A stretch of DNA of 64,000 nucleotides. Source: Heterocephalus glaber (Eukaryota; Chordata; Mammalia; Rodentia; Bathyergidae). Below, piece by piece: positions 47,998-58,614 of this stretch; the stretch's first letter is position 1; every line of letters starts with the position of its first letter. The notes under the pieces were generated by a model that saw only the letters and a program-made list of their open reading frames with translations, did no database searches and was not told the DNA's origin. The translations under genes and the position numbers were made by a program. The stretch spans positions 9,546,850-9,610,849 of the forward strand of contig NW_004624742.1 in assembly GCF_000247695.1 (NCBI RefSeq), written 5' to 3'.

Positions 47998-48350
47998 ATT
48001 GTTACGATTTAGATCTAAAATGTCCTCCCAAACTGTCTTGGTTATGGAAAGATCATAAGCATGCTATACTCATCAGCGGATTTGTCCCATGATCAGTTCA
48101 GCAGCTGAGGTAGATATTAGGGCCTTGAGCTAAAAGGATGTATTCTTGTCCAGGTCCTTCTTTCTCTCTCTGTCTCCTAGCTGCCATAGATTGAGCACCT
48201 TTTTCTCCACCATGTTTCTTTCCCATTGTTTCTGCTCTACAGCCAGCCAACCATGGACTAAAACTGTAAGCCAAACTACCCTCTCCTCCTTTAAGTTCCA
48301 GATGTTGACTATTTTGTCGCAGGTACAAAAAACTGATTAAGACAACTGTT
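47998..48350 (+). mobile_element. MaLR-like LTR, sense, diverged
   Basis: 'gatttagatctaaaatgtcc', 'tcccaaactgtcttgg', 'ccaaccatggactaaaactg', 'taagccaaactaccctctcc', 'tcctttaagttcc' and 'gattaagaca' follow the same LTR family as 62,740-63,180. ORFs on both strands here (64 and 132 codons) are by-products of the LTR. Confidence 0.7.
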
Positions 48351-48544
48351 GTCTTCCTGTGTACATTTATGAGTTTTCTAAGGAAATCTACTGCATTTTC
48401 TATATGTTTATGTCTCCAAGGCCCAGCAAATAGTAGATGTTCAGTTAATCTTTTACGAGCATGGTGGTCACTGATGTATGGCCATGTCTTCCACAATATG
48501 CTCCTTACTCCTCCCTAGGGGAAGCTGGGATCACCACTGTGACC

Positions 48545-49085
48545 CTTAATTGTGCTATGTCAACTTGACAGGATTAAGAAAAGCCTATCAGATTAGTAAA
48601 GGACAGTTCTGGAGGCATCTGTGGGGCACTTCTAGAGATGACTCACATGTAGACCAGGAAGCTGAGGGGGAAGGCCCACCCTGATTGAAGGGGGCACCAT
48701 CCAATCGGCTTGTAACCTGGATGGAGTGAAAGGGAAAGAAGAAAGAAGTCAGCCTGCATTTGAAAAGCTCCAGTTTTCTTGAGCAGATGCATCTTTTGCT
48801 AATGTCTTAGCCTACCAATATTAGATTTCAACTTCTTCAACCTTTTAATATAGATTTGTACCAATGACTCCCCAGGGAGTTTCCAGATCTTTAGTGCAGC
48901 ACTGACGCTGCATCCTTGATCCTTCTCCTCCTGCAGCTTCCAGTTTCTTGGACTGAGCAGCTACTTGGTTTTACAGCCCTCCAGCATGTATGCAGCCATC
49001 AAGGACTCTCCCACTGGTAAGCCTGCCTGATAAAACAACTCACAGAATATTCTCTTCTTCTAGAGAACGCTCACCAATACAGTCA
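48545..49085 (+). mobile_element. Old LTR-like repeat
   Basis: 'gtgctatgtcaacttgacag', 'gaaggcccaccctgattgaa', 'gggggcaccatccaatcgg' and, at the end, 'ctagagaacgctcaccaata' recall a widespread mammalian LTR-like repeat ending 'ctctagagaaccctgactaa'. It lies just after another LTR in the same orientation. Confidence 0.6.
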
Positions 49086-49089
49086 GGAA

Positions 49090-49685
49090 TCTCGGTCATA
49101 ATCCCCAAACCTAAACTAAATTAGGTTAAGACTGGCAGAGAATCTACTAATCCAGACAAGGCTGCAGTAAGAAAGAAGACGCTGAGATCTATTTGCCCAG
49201 GAAACTTGAGAATGAGGTAACGGTATGCTTGCAAGTTCCAGAGCAGCCTGCTGATCAGTCCCAAGTGACAGAATAAGTCTTTAGGCTGGGAACACAGAGA
49301 CACTCAGCAGCAGAGTGATGGTCACCCATTCCACACTGGTTGAGAAATAGAAGAGATTTTTTCTGACAGGCAAGGCTTTTGGAAGTCTACTTTAAAGGAT
49401 ATTGAGTTGAGTTTTTGTTGGTGGTGGTGATGGTAGTAGTAGTGTTTCTCCTTAAGAATTCTTTTAACTTGTGGTATTTAATTTACTTTTATTGAATCCC
49501 ATATATTTTAAGTACAAACAAATAAAAAACACCAGTGTATCATATTATTTAGAACAGGATTAATTAGCAAGGTGTATATATAGAGAGGTAGAATGGTATT
49601 TACGGTCAGAAAGGGAGGGGGCGAGTAGTAAACACTTAAGAGCAAGGATACAATTAGCTAAGGTTCCAGAAACAGCCCTACAGCA
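49090..49685. other. Non-genic stretch
   Basis: No gene. Contains a short GGT/AGT-rich patch near 49,420-49,445. Confidence 0.45.
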
Positions 49686-49689
49686 TGCA

Positions 49690-49785
49690 CAATTCATTTG
49701 TTTAATATTTATTGAGTGCCTACTATGCCAGGTATTATATGCTAGACACACTTTTATCTATGCATTGTTTAATATTGTAACACTG
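49690..49785 (-). repeat. L2 LINE 3' terminus, antisense
   Basis: 'ttgtttaatatttattgagt', 'gcctactatgccaggtatta' and 'atgctagacacacttttatc' match the antisense L2 3' end. Confidence 0.75.
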
Positions 49786-50013
49786 CTCTATATACTTATA
49801 AATCAATGAAATTTATAGTCTCATAGACTATGCAGTATATTGGGCCATTTAAAAATTGTGTGGTATATTTATAATCATGATATTCTGGATTTCACACTAC
49901 TGAAAGGGAGCTACTTTGTCAGTAATTGTCTACCAATTTGCCAGTAGGCTTTTAAAAACCAGATAAGTTTTCTCAGTGGGAACCAAGGAGAGTTCGGTGA
50001 TAGTAACACCAAG

Positions 50014-50064
<51 letters not shown>
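50014..50064. repeat. (TA)n(TG)n compound microsatellite
   Basis: Four to five TA units pass directly into about 20 TG units. Confidence 0.95.
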
Positions 50065-50065
<1 letters not shown>

Positions 50066-50069
50066 AAAT

Positions 50070-51020
50070 TTAGCTGTTAAAAGGCTACCATGAGCACTCT
50101 GTGCTGTATTTCATATCTTAAGGAAACATTGGGCTGCTTGAAACTTAGCACATGTGGTGTCAGGAGTTAACATTGTACAACCAAAGTGAGCAAACTAATA
50201 AAGGAAAGGCGGTGCCTCCTCTGCAGGATCAGCACTGTTGCTTGTTATTTGGTTCTGCTGCTGAAGGAGAAAAATAAGTCTTGGATATTACAGCTGTCAC
50301 TGTGACATCTGTTGTTTCAGGATCCGTGACTGCTTCAGTCACCACCTGACCCAGATCATCATCATAACATTCTGTCCACTATTAAACTGTGAAAGGCCCT
50401 TGCCCTCCAGGTGGTACTTCAAGGTTGACATACCAAGGTGTTTGTCTCTGTCCCCCTGACTGCCTCTCAACTGAAAAATATGTCCTCACTTTGTGTAGAA
50501 TTGATGGCAAACCAAGTCTCCCAGGGTTCAAGGGGACCAGTAGAGAGCAAGAGTTCTTGAGGCGTAGCCCCGCTCTGCTTTTAATCACTTGTCACAAGTG
50601 CTGGAGGGCCTCTGAGCATTCAGAGGTGTTGCTTTCTGCTCTTTGTTGGTCGTGCCTGTCCTCTTCCTTTGGAAAGATGACTCCAGGTATTAAAACAAAT
50701 AACCACACTGGTTCATGCACAAATTCCAACTTGAAAACCAGACGAATAAGGGTTTGTTAGTCCTCAGCAACACACAAATAATATTTTACTTTTACAAAGG
50801 CCCTGTAAAAGATTTCCACCTCTGATTTGTATGTGTTCGGTTCAGATCATTGGCATAAGACAGTGGCTACTGATAATTTAGATGCAAAATTGGCACATGA
50901 CAAAAAGTAAGAGAACATCACATCATGTGAGTTACCAATGACAGGCCTGCCTACACATTTACAGGAGTGTAATGAATATGTAAAGCAGAGTACATGTCTG
51001 CTGTAAACAGCTTTCCTTCC
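50070..51020. other. Non-genic stretch
   Basis: No gene. The 123-codon plus-strand ORF at 50,389-50,760 and an opposed 68-codon ORF overlap and have no recognised domain. Confidence 0.45.
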
Positions 51021-51024
51021 AAGG

Positions 51025-51230
51025 ACTCATTCACTCATTTGTTCATTTATCCATTCTTTCATTCAAAACCTATTTACAGAGACTGATGTATTCCTTATGT
51101 TGGGAACTAAGGATAGAGGAAAAGACAGAGGAGAGGGAGACACTCTCTTCTCTCATGGAGTTGAGTGTGCCAAGAAAATGCATGTCCACAACTACATTTG
51201 TGCTACAAGTGGAGCACAGATATTTTCCAT
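51025..51230 (-). repeat. L2 LINE 3' end, antisense
   Basis: 'actcattcactcatttgttc' and 'attcaaaacctatttacaga' are followed by 'gttgggaactaaggatagag' and 'ctctcatggagttgagtgtg', in the order of the antisense L2 3' end. Confidence 0.78.
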
Positions 51231-51234
51231 GTAA

Positions 51235-51540
51235 TTGAATAATACAGAAAACCTAACCACTTCTGGCCCCCTAGCCCTTTGATAGCAAGGAGCAGTTTAC
51301 TTGCACTACATCATGAAGTACCAGATGTTGAAACTTACAAAAGAACGAAAGAGCCACAAGCTGCTCCTTGTCTGGTATAACTCAATTTACTTTTTCTTTT
51401 AGTTCCATACAATTTCCTGCAATAACCTCACCCAGCTCTGATACTAGTTAAAGGCGGGGTCTTATACAAGTCCTCTAACATTTCTAACCCTGATTTCTTC
51501 ATATATAAAATTCCCCTAGATGATGTGTAACATGTTTTTT
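51235..51540. other. Non-genic stretch
   Basis: No gene or repeat recognised. Confidence 0.45.
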
Positions 51541-51544
51541 CTTA

Positions 51545-52050
51545 TTTAAATGTTTTGTTGTTTTATAAGTTTTACATTCACAACAAAATTAAGAGAAAAG
51601 TACCTGTACACAGATTCCCTGAATAGCCCCTTCCCCCACACATACATAGGCTCCCCTCATTATTAACATTCCCCACAAGAGCAGCACATTTATTAGAATT
51701 GATGAACCCCCGTGACACATCATTATCACCCAAAGTCCATAGTTCATATTAGGTTTCATTCCTGATACTGTACATTCTATGAATTTGGACAAATGTATAA
51801 TGACATGTATCTACCATGATTGTCTTGCATAGAGCAGTTTCATTCTGCTAAAAATCTTTCATGCTCTGTATATTCATCCTTCCTTCCCTGCTATCCCCTG
51901 GAAATCACTAATCTTTTAGTATTTCCATAGTTTGGCCTTTTTAAGAATGTTACACCATTGGAAACATGCAGTATATAGCTTTCTAGACTGGCTTCTTTCA
52001 TTAAGTAATATGCCTGCTTCCTTTATATGGTTTCATGATTAGATCTCTTC
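51545..52050 (-). mobile_element. L1M-type LINE 3' end, antisense
   Basis: 'tcacaacaaaattaagagaa', 'cccccacacatacatagg', 'cacaagagcagcacatttat', 'cacatcattatcacccaaag', 'ggacaaatgtataatgacat', 'ctatcccctggaaatcacta' and 'tagactggcttctttcatta' match the antisense L1 3' UTR in order across 500 bases. It is the best-preserved L1 fragment in the window. Confidence 0.88.
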
Positions 52051-52054
52051 CTTT

Positions 52055-53740
52055 AAGGTGAAAATTGTAATATTCTCTTTCAAACAAGTCTAATTCCTTT
52101 TTAATTTATTGCCATCAAAGTGCCTCAGGGCATTTACCATGGCACAACCTGGGCAATATGGGTCAGCAAGCAGGGTAGAAGGAAGACAGGGTCTAGGCTG
52201 CCAGAGCAGTCTCAGAGCCATGAGCTCCCTGATCACGGGAGAAGGCTGGTAGTTTGTGTCTGAACAAAAACACATTACCTGGATCTGCACTATTTATGCC
52301 ACTCAGAATAGAGCAGAAGTCTAGGCAACAGAAAAGGCAGATGACTGCATTTGGTGACATCTGCCATTGCTTTAGAAATTTGGATTTCTAGTGCTGGTCT
52401 TTATTTTTGCTTTTCTTATTTGAACCAGTGTCTTCAAATTTAGGTTGCTACCGCGTAAGGGTTGGCATCTTGTACAATGGTTGCACTGGTTTATATGGCA
52501 TTTATCCAGACATAGGTAACAGGGGAAAGAAGGCACTGAAAATTAAATCTCACCTTTTATGTTTTCTGCAAAACAAAAGTCAGTCTAACATTTAATTAAT
52601 AAATAACAATAATTATATAACAACTTAAAAAAAGGAAATGTAGGGTAACATTAAAAAAAATACAGGCACCTAAAAGTCTGTGACTACTTTTCCCACTAAT
52701 TCTAAATTTTTGACCTCTGCTTTAGTTGCTTTTGGCTCCTTCTTTGCATGAACTTTGCTTCACAAACAATTAATATTCTGAGGCTTTTGCTGAGCAGATC
52801 AAGTATTGCAAGAAATTTGATATCAGAAGGCCCTGTTTAGAAGAATGGACTTCTGAAGTAACAGGGCTATGAGCATAACTTGAGTTTTGTAGTGGGTTAG
52901 AATACGTTAGATTTTTTTCCCATGAAAGTAGAAATTTGGAAAAAAGCTGTCCCCAGTTCCATTTGCTCACTGGCTGGCCGGTCCTGCATATCATAAGTTG
53001 TTCTTTGGACCTTTCAGATATTTAACTATAAAACTAGGAGGACATTCATTCACATGGATAGATTTTAAAGATTGTTTCATGGACTATAAAAATTCTTTTC
53101 CAGAAAAATAATTGCAGATAGAGTTTTTATGATGTTGTGATTCGGGTGGGGTAAGATGAGAGAAAGAAACATGTGTTTGGGGAATTTAATCTATTTTTTT
53201 AAGCATGTACTTAAAAGCTACACACAGAGTTCTTGATTATCTCAAGGTGAAGACTGGGTCAAATTACTCACAGGAACAGCCTGTCAGAGCGAATATACAG
53301 CAGGAAGACCAGGGAGCCCAAGGAATGACTCCATGGACTCATGATTACCCTGAAGGATGGAGACAGAAATGAGGGGAGGTGGGAACTGGGGCCATGACTC
53401 ACTAAAACCCCAATCACTGAGTGTGGGTGCCCCCTCATCGGAGGAGCCCCTCTTCTCTAGGTGATACTTCCATAAATGCACACAAAGAACACAGGCCTCT
53501 TGAAAGAAGAGGACTTTATGTTCTCGTGATAAACACTGGAAAGTATCAGGTTCATCTTAGTGGAGACCACAAGGATCTGTTGTCACATGATAGGTTTCTG
53601 GGTTTACTCAGATCTTACAGGACATGTGAGGTTTTAAAGCACGTGCAGTTGAAGGAATAGAGTAGCGTTGCTGTATGCCAAAGCTAATAAAGGGAAGGAA
53701 ATCAGCTAAACTCCTTCAAGAATTAGAAATTTTGAGTGTC
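52055..53740. other. Non-genic stretch
   Basis: No gene and no confidently assigned repeat in 1.7 kb. ORFs of 62-79 codons have no domain. Confidence 0.45.
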
Positions 53741-53741
53741 T

Positions 53742-54105
53742 AGGGCCACATCACCTAATATGTTAACTACAGTGACTGGTAAGCCCCTGAAATGTGGCTG
53801 ATTCAAACTGAGATGTGCTGTGAGCACTATAAAATACAAAACCGATTTTGAAGAATTCATGTGAAAAATAACAAATACCTCATTAGTAAAATTTCATGCC
53901 AATTACCTCATTAGTAAAATTTCATGCCAATTACATCTTAAAATACAAATATTTTGGATATGCTGGGTTAAATATCCTATTGTTAAAATTATTTTCATTG
54001 GTATCTTTTTCTATTCTTTAACTTGTCTGCTAGAATAGTAAAATTGCATAGGAGGTATGTGGCTTACATTTGTGGTGTGTGTTATATTTCTATTGTCTTC
54101 CACCA
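53742..54105. repeat. Ancient DNA-transposon-like repeat, unassigned
   Basis: 'ctgaaatgtggctgattcaa', 'ctgagatgtgctgtgagcac', 'aaccgattttgaagaattca', 'tattttggatatgctgggtt', 'aaaattattttcattggtat' and 'gttatatttctattgtc' follow a mammalian-wide repeat that I recognise by wording but cannot name. It carries a private 28-bp duplication at 53,877-53,932. Confidence 0.68.
53877..53932. repeat. 28-bp perfect tandem duplication
   Basis: The unit starts 'acctcattagtaaaatttca' and ends 'tgccaatt'. Two copies are identical, so the duplication is young compared with the repeat that contains it. Confidence 0.95.
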
Positions 54106-54109
54106 GCCT

Positions 54110-54685
54110 TGAAGACATTTGTAGGCAGAAGCCTTACTTATTTGAACATGGAAGAAGACGAGACAACTACTGGTGTCAAGGATTTAAAACATGTTTCTAA
54201 AACAAATTCTCTGGAATAATGTCACACACAACTTATTGCATAGTTCTGGCCATAGGTCAAGTAGCATATTTTAAATCCTAATAATATTTTTCAACAAAAT
54301 CTCATTTACCATCCTGGCTTGGAATAGGAGCATCAAGTACCTAACAACATGAAAGAGAAGGAAAGAAGTATAAAGGAAGAGTTAACACTGGGGAATAGAG
54401 ACAATTCACTCAATACATAAAAATACTTTTCAGCACCTCCTACAATTAGAGAAATTCAGAACAATTAAAGGATTTGGAAATCCCTAAGGATTCCCTTTAA
54501 GAAAGCTTATTGCCTTAAAGAAACCTTCAAGAGAATCAAAGAAGTACACTGCTTTAATGGGATTTTGCTGTGTTCTAGGTAATTTCCAACATACTGAACT
54601 TTTCCCTCCATTTTGTTCCAGAAGAATTTCTAAGAATTGAGTCTTCAAAGAAAAAAAAGTGTTTTTCCACATGAAGACATCTCAA
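54110..54685. other. Non-genic stretch
   Basis: No gene or repeat recognised. Confidence 0.45.
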
Positions 54686-54689
54686 AGAC

Positions 54690-55230
54690 TTCCCCATGAT
54701 GTGAAGGACACTTTCTATGAAGACCATCCTGTGTCACTCTGCCCTCATTGCCATTGCTGCTGAGCTGTTTTACTTTCAATCCCAGTGTAATTATCTCCAT
54801 CATGGAGGAGGCTCTGGATGCATTTATTTGTCCCCTTTCCGTGACTTGAAAATGTATTCCATATTCAGTCTAAGTGGGTAATTAAAATAACCTAATCTAC
54901 ATGTACTCTGTGAGCACGGGCTGTCTCTCCTCCCCCTCAGCCCCAGAGGTGGGAGGCTTCCGCTCTTAAACCTAGGGCCAAGAGCTCTGATTGGCTGGTG
55001 GACAGTTCGGACAGGTGAAATAATCTAATCTGGAATACTGCTCTTCTCACCTTTTTTAATAAACATTTTGCCTCACCGCAGACCTTAATATAACAGCAGT
55101 AAAGGCAGGAGAGGAAATTGGAAACACTGCCAGGAGTGTGCCTTATGGTTCATAACAGCCCTAAATTGTGACTGTTTATTAAAACTAACACCCTTTTGTG
55201 AGGGTGTGGATCAAAATATCCAGTGATTCC
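54690..55230. other. Candidate conserved non-coding element
   Basis: Unique sequence with no repeat signature and more mixed composition than its surroundings. Visible factor-binding words include a CCAAT-box core in 'ctctgattggctggtg' (reverse strand), an E-box 'caggtg', a homeodomain-like 'taattaaaataa', and 'aataaacatttt'. None of these alone proves function. The call rests on composition and lack of repeats, and conservation was not tested. Confidence 0.3.
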
Positions 55231-55234
55231 TCTT

Positions 55235-56090
55235 CTTTGATATTCCTTTTCTTTCTTTTTTTATAGCTCTGAGTTTAAGTTTCAGTTTTACTATTTAATC
55301 AAATTGCTAAAATTGTTTCTGACTGAAACATTTACCTAGAAGAGCTACTTGCCCATAATCTGGCCCCATCAAATCTTTCCGTCATTTATTTCGATCCGTA
55401 GATGATGTGGATGAATGGACTGCATCTTGGGCAACAGGGACAGAAAAAGAGTTAAGGCGAGTGAAGGAAGTGAGTGACCAGAGAACTGCCTCACAAAACA
55501 CAATTACGGGCCTTTCCCAGGCCTGGGGCTCTTTGGGGCTGCCAGGGCACAGGTGGACTAAGCACAATGTTCTCCTTGTCCATGTCCCTCCCTTTTGTTT
55601 CAGCAGCACTTTGGCTCCCACACATGCCAAAGTCTGAATTTCCTGTTGGCTCTGAGGTGAGATTTATAACGTTTATTAAGGTTGCTATTCATTGTGAGTT
55701 TATGGGGCAATAAGCCTAAGAGCTTTTCAGGGTATAATTGCTTATGTTTATGGGGGGTTGCAAAGCTCCCCATCATATCACTATCAGCTAGGTTGGCCAG
55801 ACATGGACGTCTTAGTGTGTCCAGGGAGCATATCCTCACCCAAAGGGAAGGTCAGGTGAAGACTGAGGGGTCGAAAGGAAGCCAGTTACCTTCAGGTTTG
55901 AGATCGGCTTTCTGCTGTGGGTATTTTGGTCCATTTCTCTCCTGCTCATCTTTTTCATTCTGCTATGGTTGTAGCCACATTTGCATTTCCCATTTTCTCC
56001 AGGAAGAAAGGAGAAATAATTTGGAATAATAAGTGATGAGGGGGCAGAGGTGGTGGCAGGAACAGAGGTAAAGACATTCTACAAACATAA
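55235..56090. other. Non-genic stretch
   Basis: No gene. A cluster of ORFs (76-115 codons) at 55,382-56,029 overlaps on both strands with no recognisable domain. The local GC content is somewhat higher, which lengthens chance ORFs. Confidence 0.45.
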
Positions 56091-56094
56091 CCTA

Positions 56095-56265
56095 AAGAAA
56101 CATTTCTACACTCGCTGTCACACTTAATCTTCACAAATACCCTATAAAACAGATTATTATTCTCATTTTACAAAGGAAGAAGTAGAGACTTTGAGAAATT
56201 AAATAAGTAGCTGAAATGAAAACACTAGCAAATGGAAGAGCTGGGATTTAAACTCCATTGTAGCG
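56095..56265 (-). repeat. MIR SINE, antisense
   Basis: 'cactcgctgtcacacttaat', 'cttcacaaataccctataaa', 'ctcattttacaaaggaagaa', 'gagaaattaaataagtagct' and 'gcaaatggaagagctgggat' follow the antisense MIR from 3' end to core. Confidence 0.85.
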
Positions 56266-56269
56266 TGAC

Positions 56270-57160
56270 TTCCCTGCCTCAGCTTGGAGCTCCCCACAGC
56301 ACTGACTCTTGCTTCAGCGGCTCCTGGACACTCGCTTAACCCAAGCAGCTCATTCACTTGTGTCATCAGGACATTAGAAAGCACAAGGTTAAACTTTGTT
56401 TTTAAAGATGGCGGGTTTCCCTTGTCAAAAGAAGTAGTTTTCTCACAGTGGTCTTGTGCCTTTGCTAACCAAGGAAGCCTTCCAATTTGGGATTGGGCAA
56501 GAGCAGGGTAAAGCCAACCCCCCAACACTGAGTTAGCAAGGTTCAGGGTGTGCTGCCCTAAACTGTGACCCCTTGGCATGTTGAGTAGGTTAAGTTGAAG
56601 GAATCTGAGAAACTGTAAGTGCAGGAAGAACCCTGTGCCCTTGCCCTGAGCAGGTCATAAGTCCCTCACGAGAGAGGAGCTGTCCCTCTACCTGGAGGAA
56701 AGGAGCATCCTCATCTCCAAAGGTGGAGGAAGATCAGGAGGAATCATAGAGAATGGACTTTGCTAAGTTTTCCCTAGTTTCCTAGGCATAGCTCATCCCC
56801 CAACCCTGCCCGGTCCTGTGATGACTTTCTGCTCTTATACCATTACCCACTCTTCATTAAACCTAGTATGGAAATATCCGGGATAGCTCTTCAGGTCTTC
56901 ATTTCCTTATGAGGTCTCCCACATCATGGAAAACTTGTATTGCATAAAAGTGTATGCTTTTCGCTTGCTATTCTGTCTTTTGTTACAAGGGACCTAGCCA
57001 AGAACCCAGAAGGACAGAGGGAAGAGGTACTTTTCTTTCCCTCCAGGGCCAGACAGGAAGAAGAGAGACATTTCACTGTCTTTGAGAGTGGCAGCTACTG
57101 AATGAGCTCTGTAATTTGATGATAGAATTGGGAAGAAAGAGAAACTACAAACTATTTCAT
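56270..57160. other. Non-genic stretch
   Basis: No gene. The 126-codon minus-strand ORF at 56,199-56,579 starts inside the MIR region on its far side and shows no domain. Confidence 0.45.
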
Positions 57161-57164
57161 TTCT

Positions 57165-57248
57165 TCCTTCATTCACTTATTCAACAAATATCTGGGCTAT
57201 AGGCCAGCCCACTCTGGGATAGGTACTGAGTTAGCATTTGGAATGGAG
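57165..57248 (-). repeat. L2 LINE 3' terminus, antisense
   Basis: 'cttcattcacttattcaaca', 'aatatctgggctat' and 'gggataggtactgagttagc' fit the antisense L2 3' end. Confidence 0.68.
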
Positions 57249-57396
57249 ACTACTTTAGCACTCATTCCCCCGTGCTGTGCTGAGGTGGGCAGGATGCTGG
57301 CCATGCTCTGTGTCATAAAAGCTTTCTCAAGATTCCCCAAGGTCTGGCACAGTGACAAATTTCCCAGACCACTTCATAAACATGGTCCTACCATAG

Positions 57397-57420
57397 AAAA
57401 CAAACAAACAAACAAACACA
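57397..57420. repeat. (AAAC)n short tandem repeat
   Basis: About five AAAC units. Confidence 0.9.
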
Positions 57421-57424
57421 AAGA

Positions 57425-58510
57425 AAAAAGCAGAAACTAAAGAGCTGTTGGGCAGGCAATGTATTCTTCTTATGCAATAAATAAATTGAAAATACATATG
57501 TATATCAGTCAGACAGCCTGGTCCAAATTGCCATTACAAATTTATGATTAGACTTCTAATAGACAGAGAGCCTACTGGCACAGAGAAATAAGCAGTTGAG
57601 CCATCATTGTTGGAAATGTATTGTTCAGGACATTGGCTAATTTACTGATGCAGCAGTAGAGGTAGAATCAGATTCAGTTGAAGAATAAATTGGAATATTT
57701 TGGTGCTTTTCTCTTTAAAAAAAAAGCCACTTTAAAGCCCGTGTATTAAAATGACAAAGTCTTAAATAGGGGTCTCTTTTTTTCTAAACAAAAGATATGC
57801 AAATTGTAATTCAAGATTTATATTATGATAAAAACTGAAATACAAAAGACTTATTATCCTGCAAAATGTAGAAGTACATTGCTTCATGAGTCTATAATGA
57901 TATAATGGGATGTTGATGTAGTAAGAGGTGTCAGAAGGGAGACAATGACCTTAAAATTTTAAGTCAGAAACATTAGAATTGAACAGTAAGTATCTACCTA
58001 CCCACATAACTACTCATCTATCTATTGAATACTGCATTTTTGAAAATGAAGAACAATCTATTTTTATCCTTTAATGTTGTAGCCATAATAAGGCATGGCA
58101 GGAGTCAGATGGAGGGAGAGGTGGGGAATTAATTTTCATATAACCATTTCACCCTTGAAATTAAATATAGATTTACCTTGAATTTTAGGCTTGTAGGCCT
58201 ATTTCTCATAAAATTTAGTGATGTGTGATGCGGCTTAGAGACCATTGCTGGCCTAGCAGCAGGGCCAGTACCTAACATCAAGTGTCAAGAACTCCAAAGC
58301 TCCTTGCATAAGAGAGACTTTCGCTAAGTTTGTAGCGGCCCCCAGCTTTTAAGAAGACAGAAGTAATTTTCAGCTGGTTTGTATGTGTCACTGAAGGTGA
58401 GCAGGTCTAACTCAAAGAGACTATTAGAACACAATAGATTCATTCTGTCAAATCACAGAGAACCTGTTGCACACCGGTATTTAGATTTGAGGCCATTTCA
58501 TGGACTATTC
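57425..58510. other. Non-genic stretch
   Basis: No gene. 58,140-58,480 is unique-looking and holds a few CpGs, but nothing definite. Confidence 0.42.
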
Positions 58511-58522
58511 TAAAAAAAATTA

Positions 58523-58610
58523 GGGCCAGAGATTTAGCTCAGTGGTGCCATGCCTGCCTCACAAGCACAAGGTCCTGAGTTCTATCCCATGTACCACCGG
58601 GAAAAAAAAA
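58523..58610 (+). mobile_element. ID SINE
   Basis: 'gggccagagatttagctcag' is followed by 'tgcctgcctcacaagcacaa', 'ggtcctgagttctatcccat' and an A tail. The B box has changed (gttctatcc). A possible short A/T-rich target-site duplication ('aaaaaatta') cannot be told apart from the tail. Confidence 0.87.
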
Positions 58611-58614
58611 TTAT

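Noticed and set aside
48098..48496. 132-codon minus-strand ORF
   Set aside because: It overlaps a MaLR-like LTR in antisense and has no domain.
50389..50760. 123-codon plus-strand ORF
   Set aside because: No recognised motif and an overlapping ORF on the opposite strand; treated as chance.
56199..56579. 126-codon minus-strand ORF
   Set aside because: Partly within an antisense MIR and without domain.
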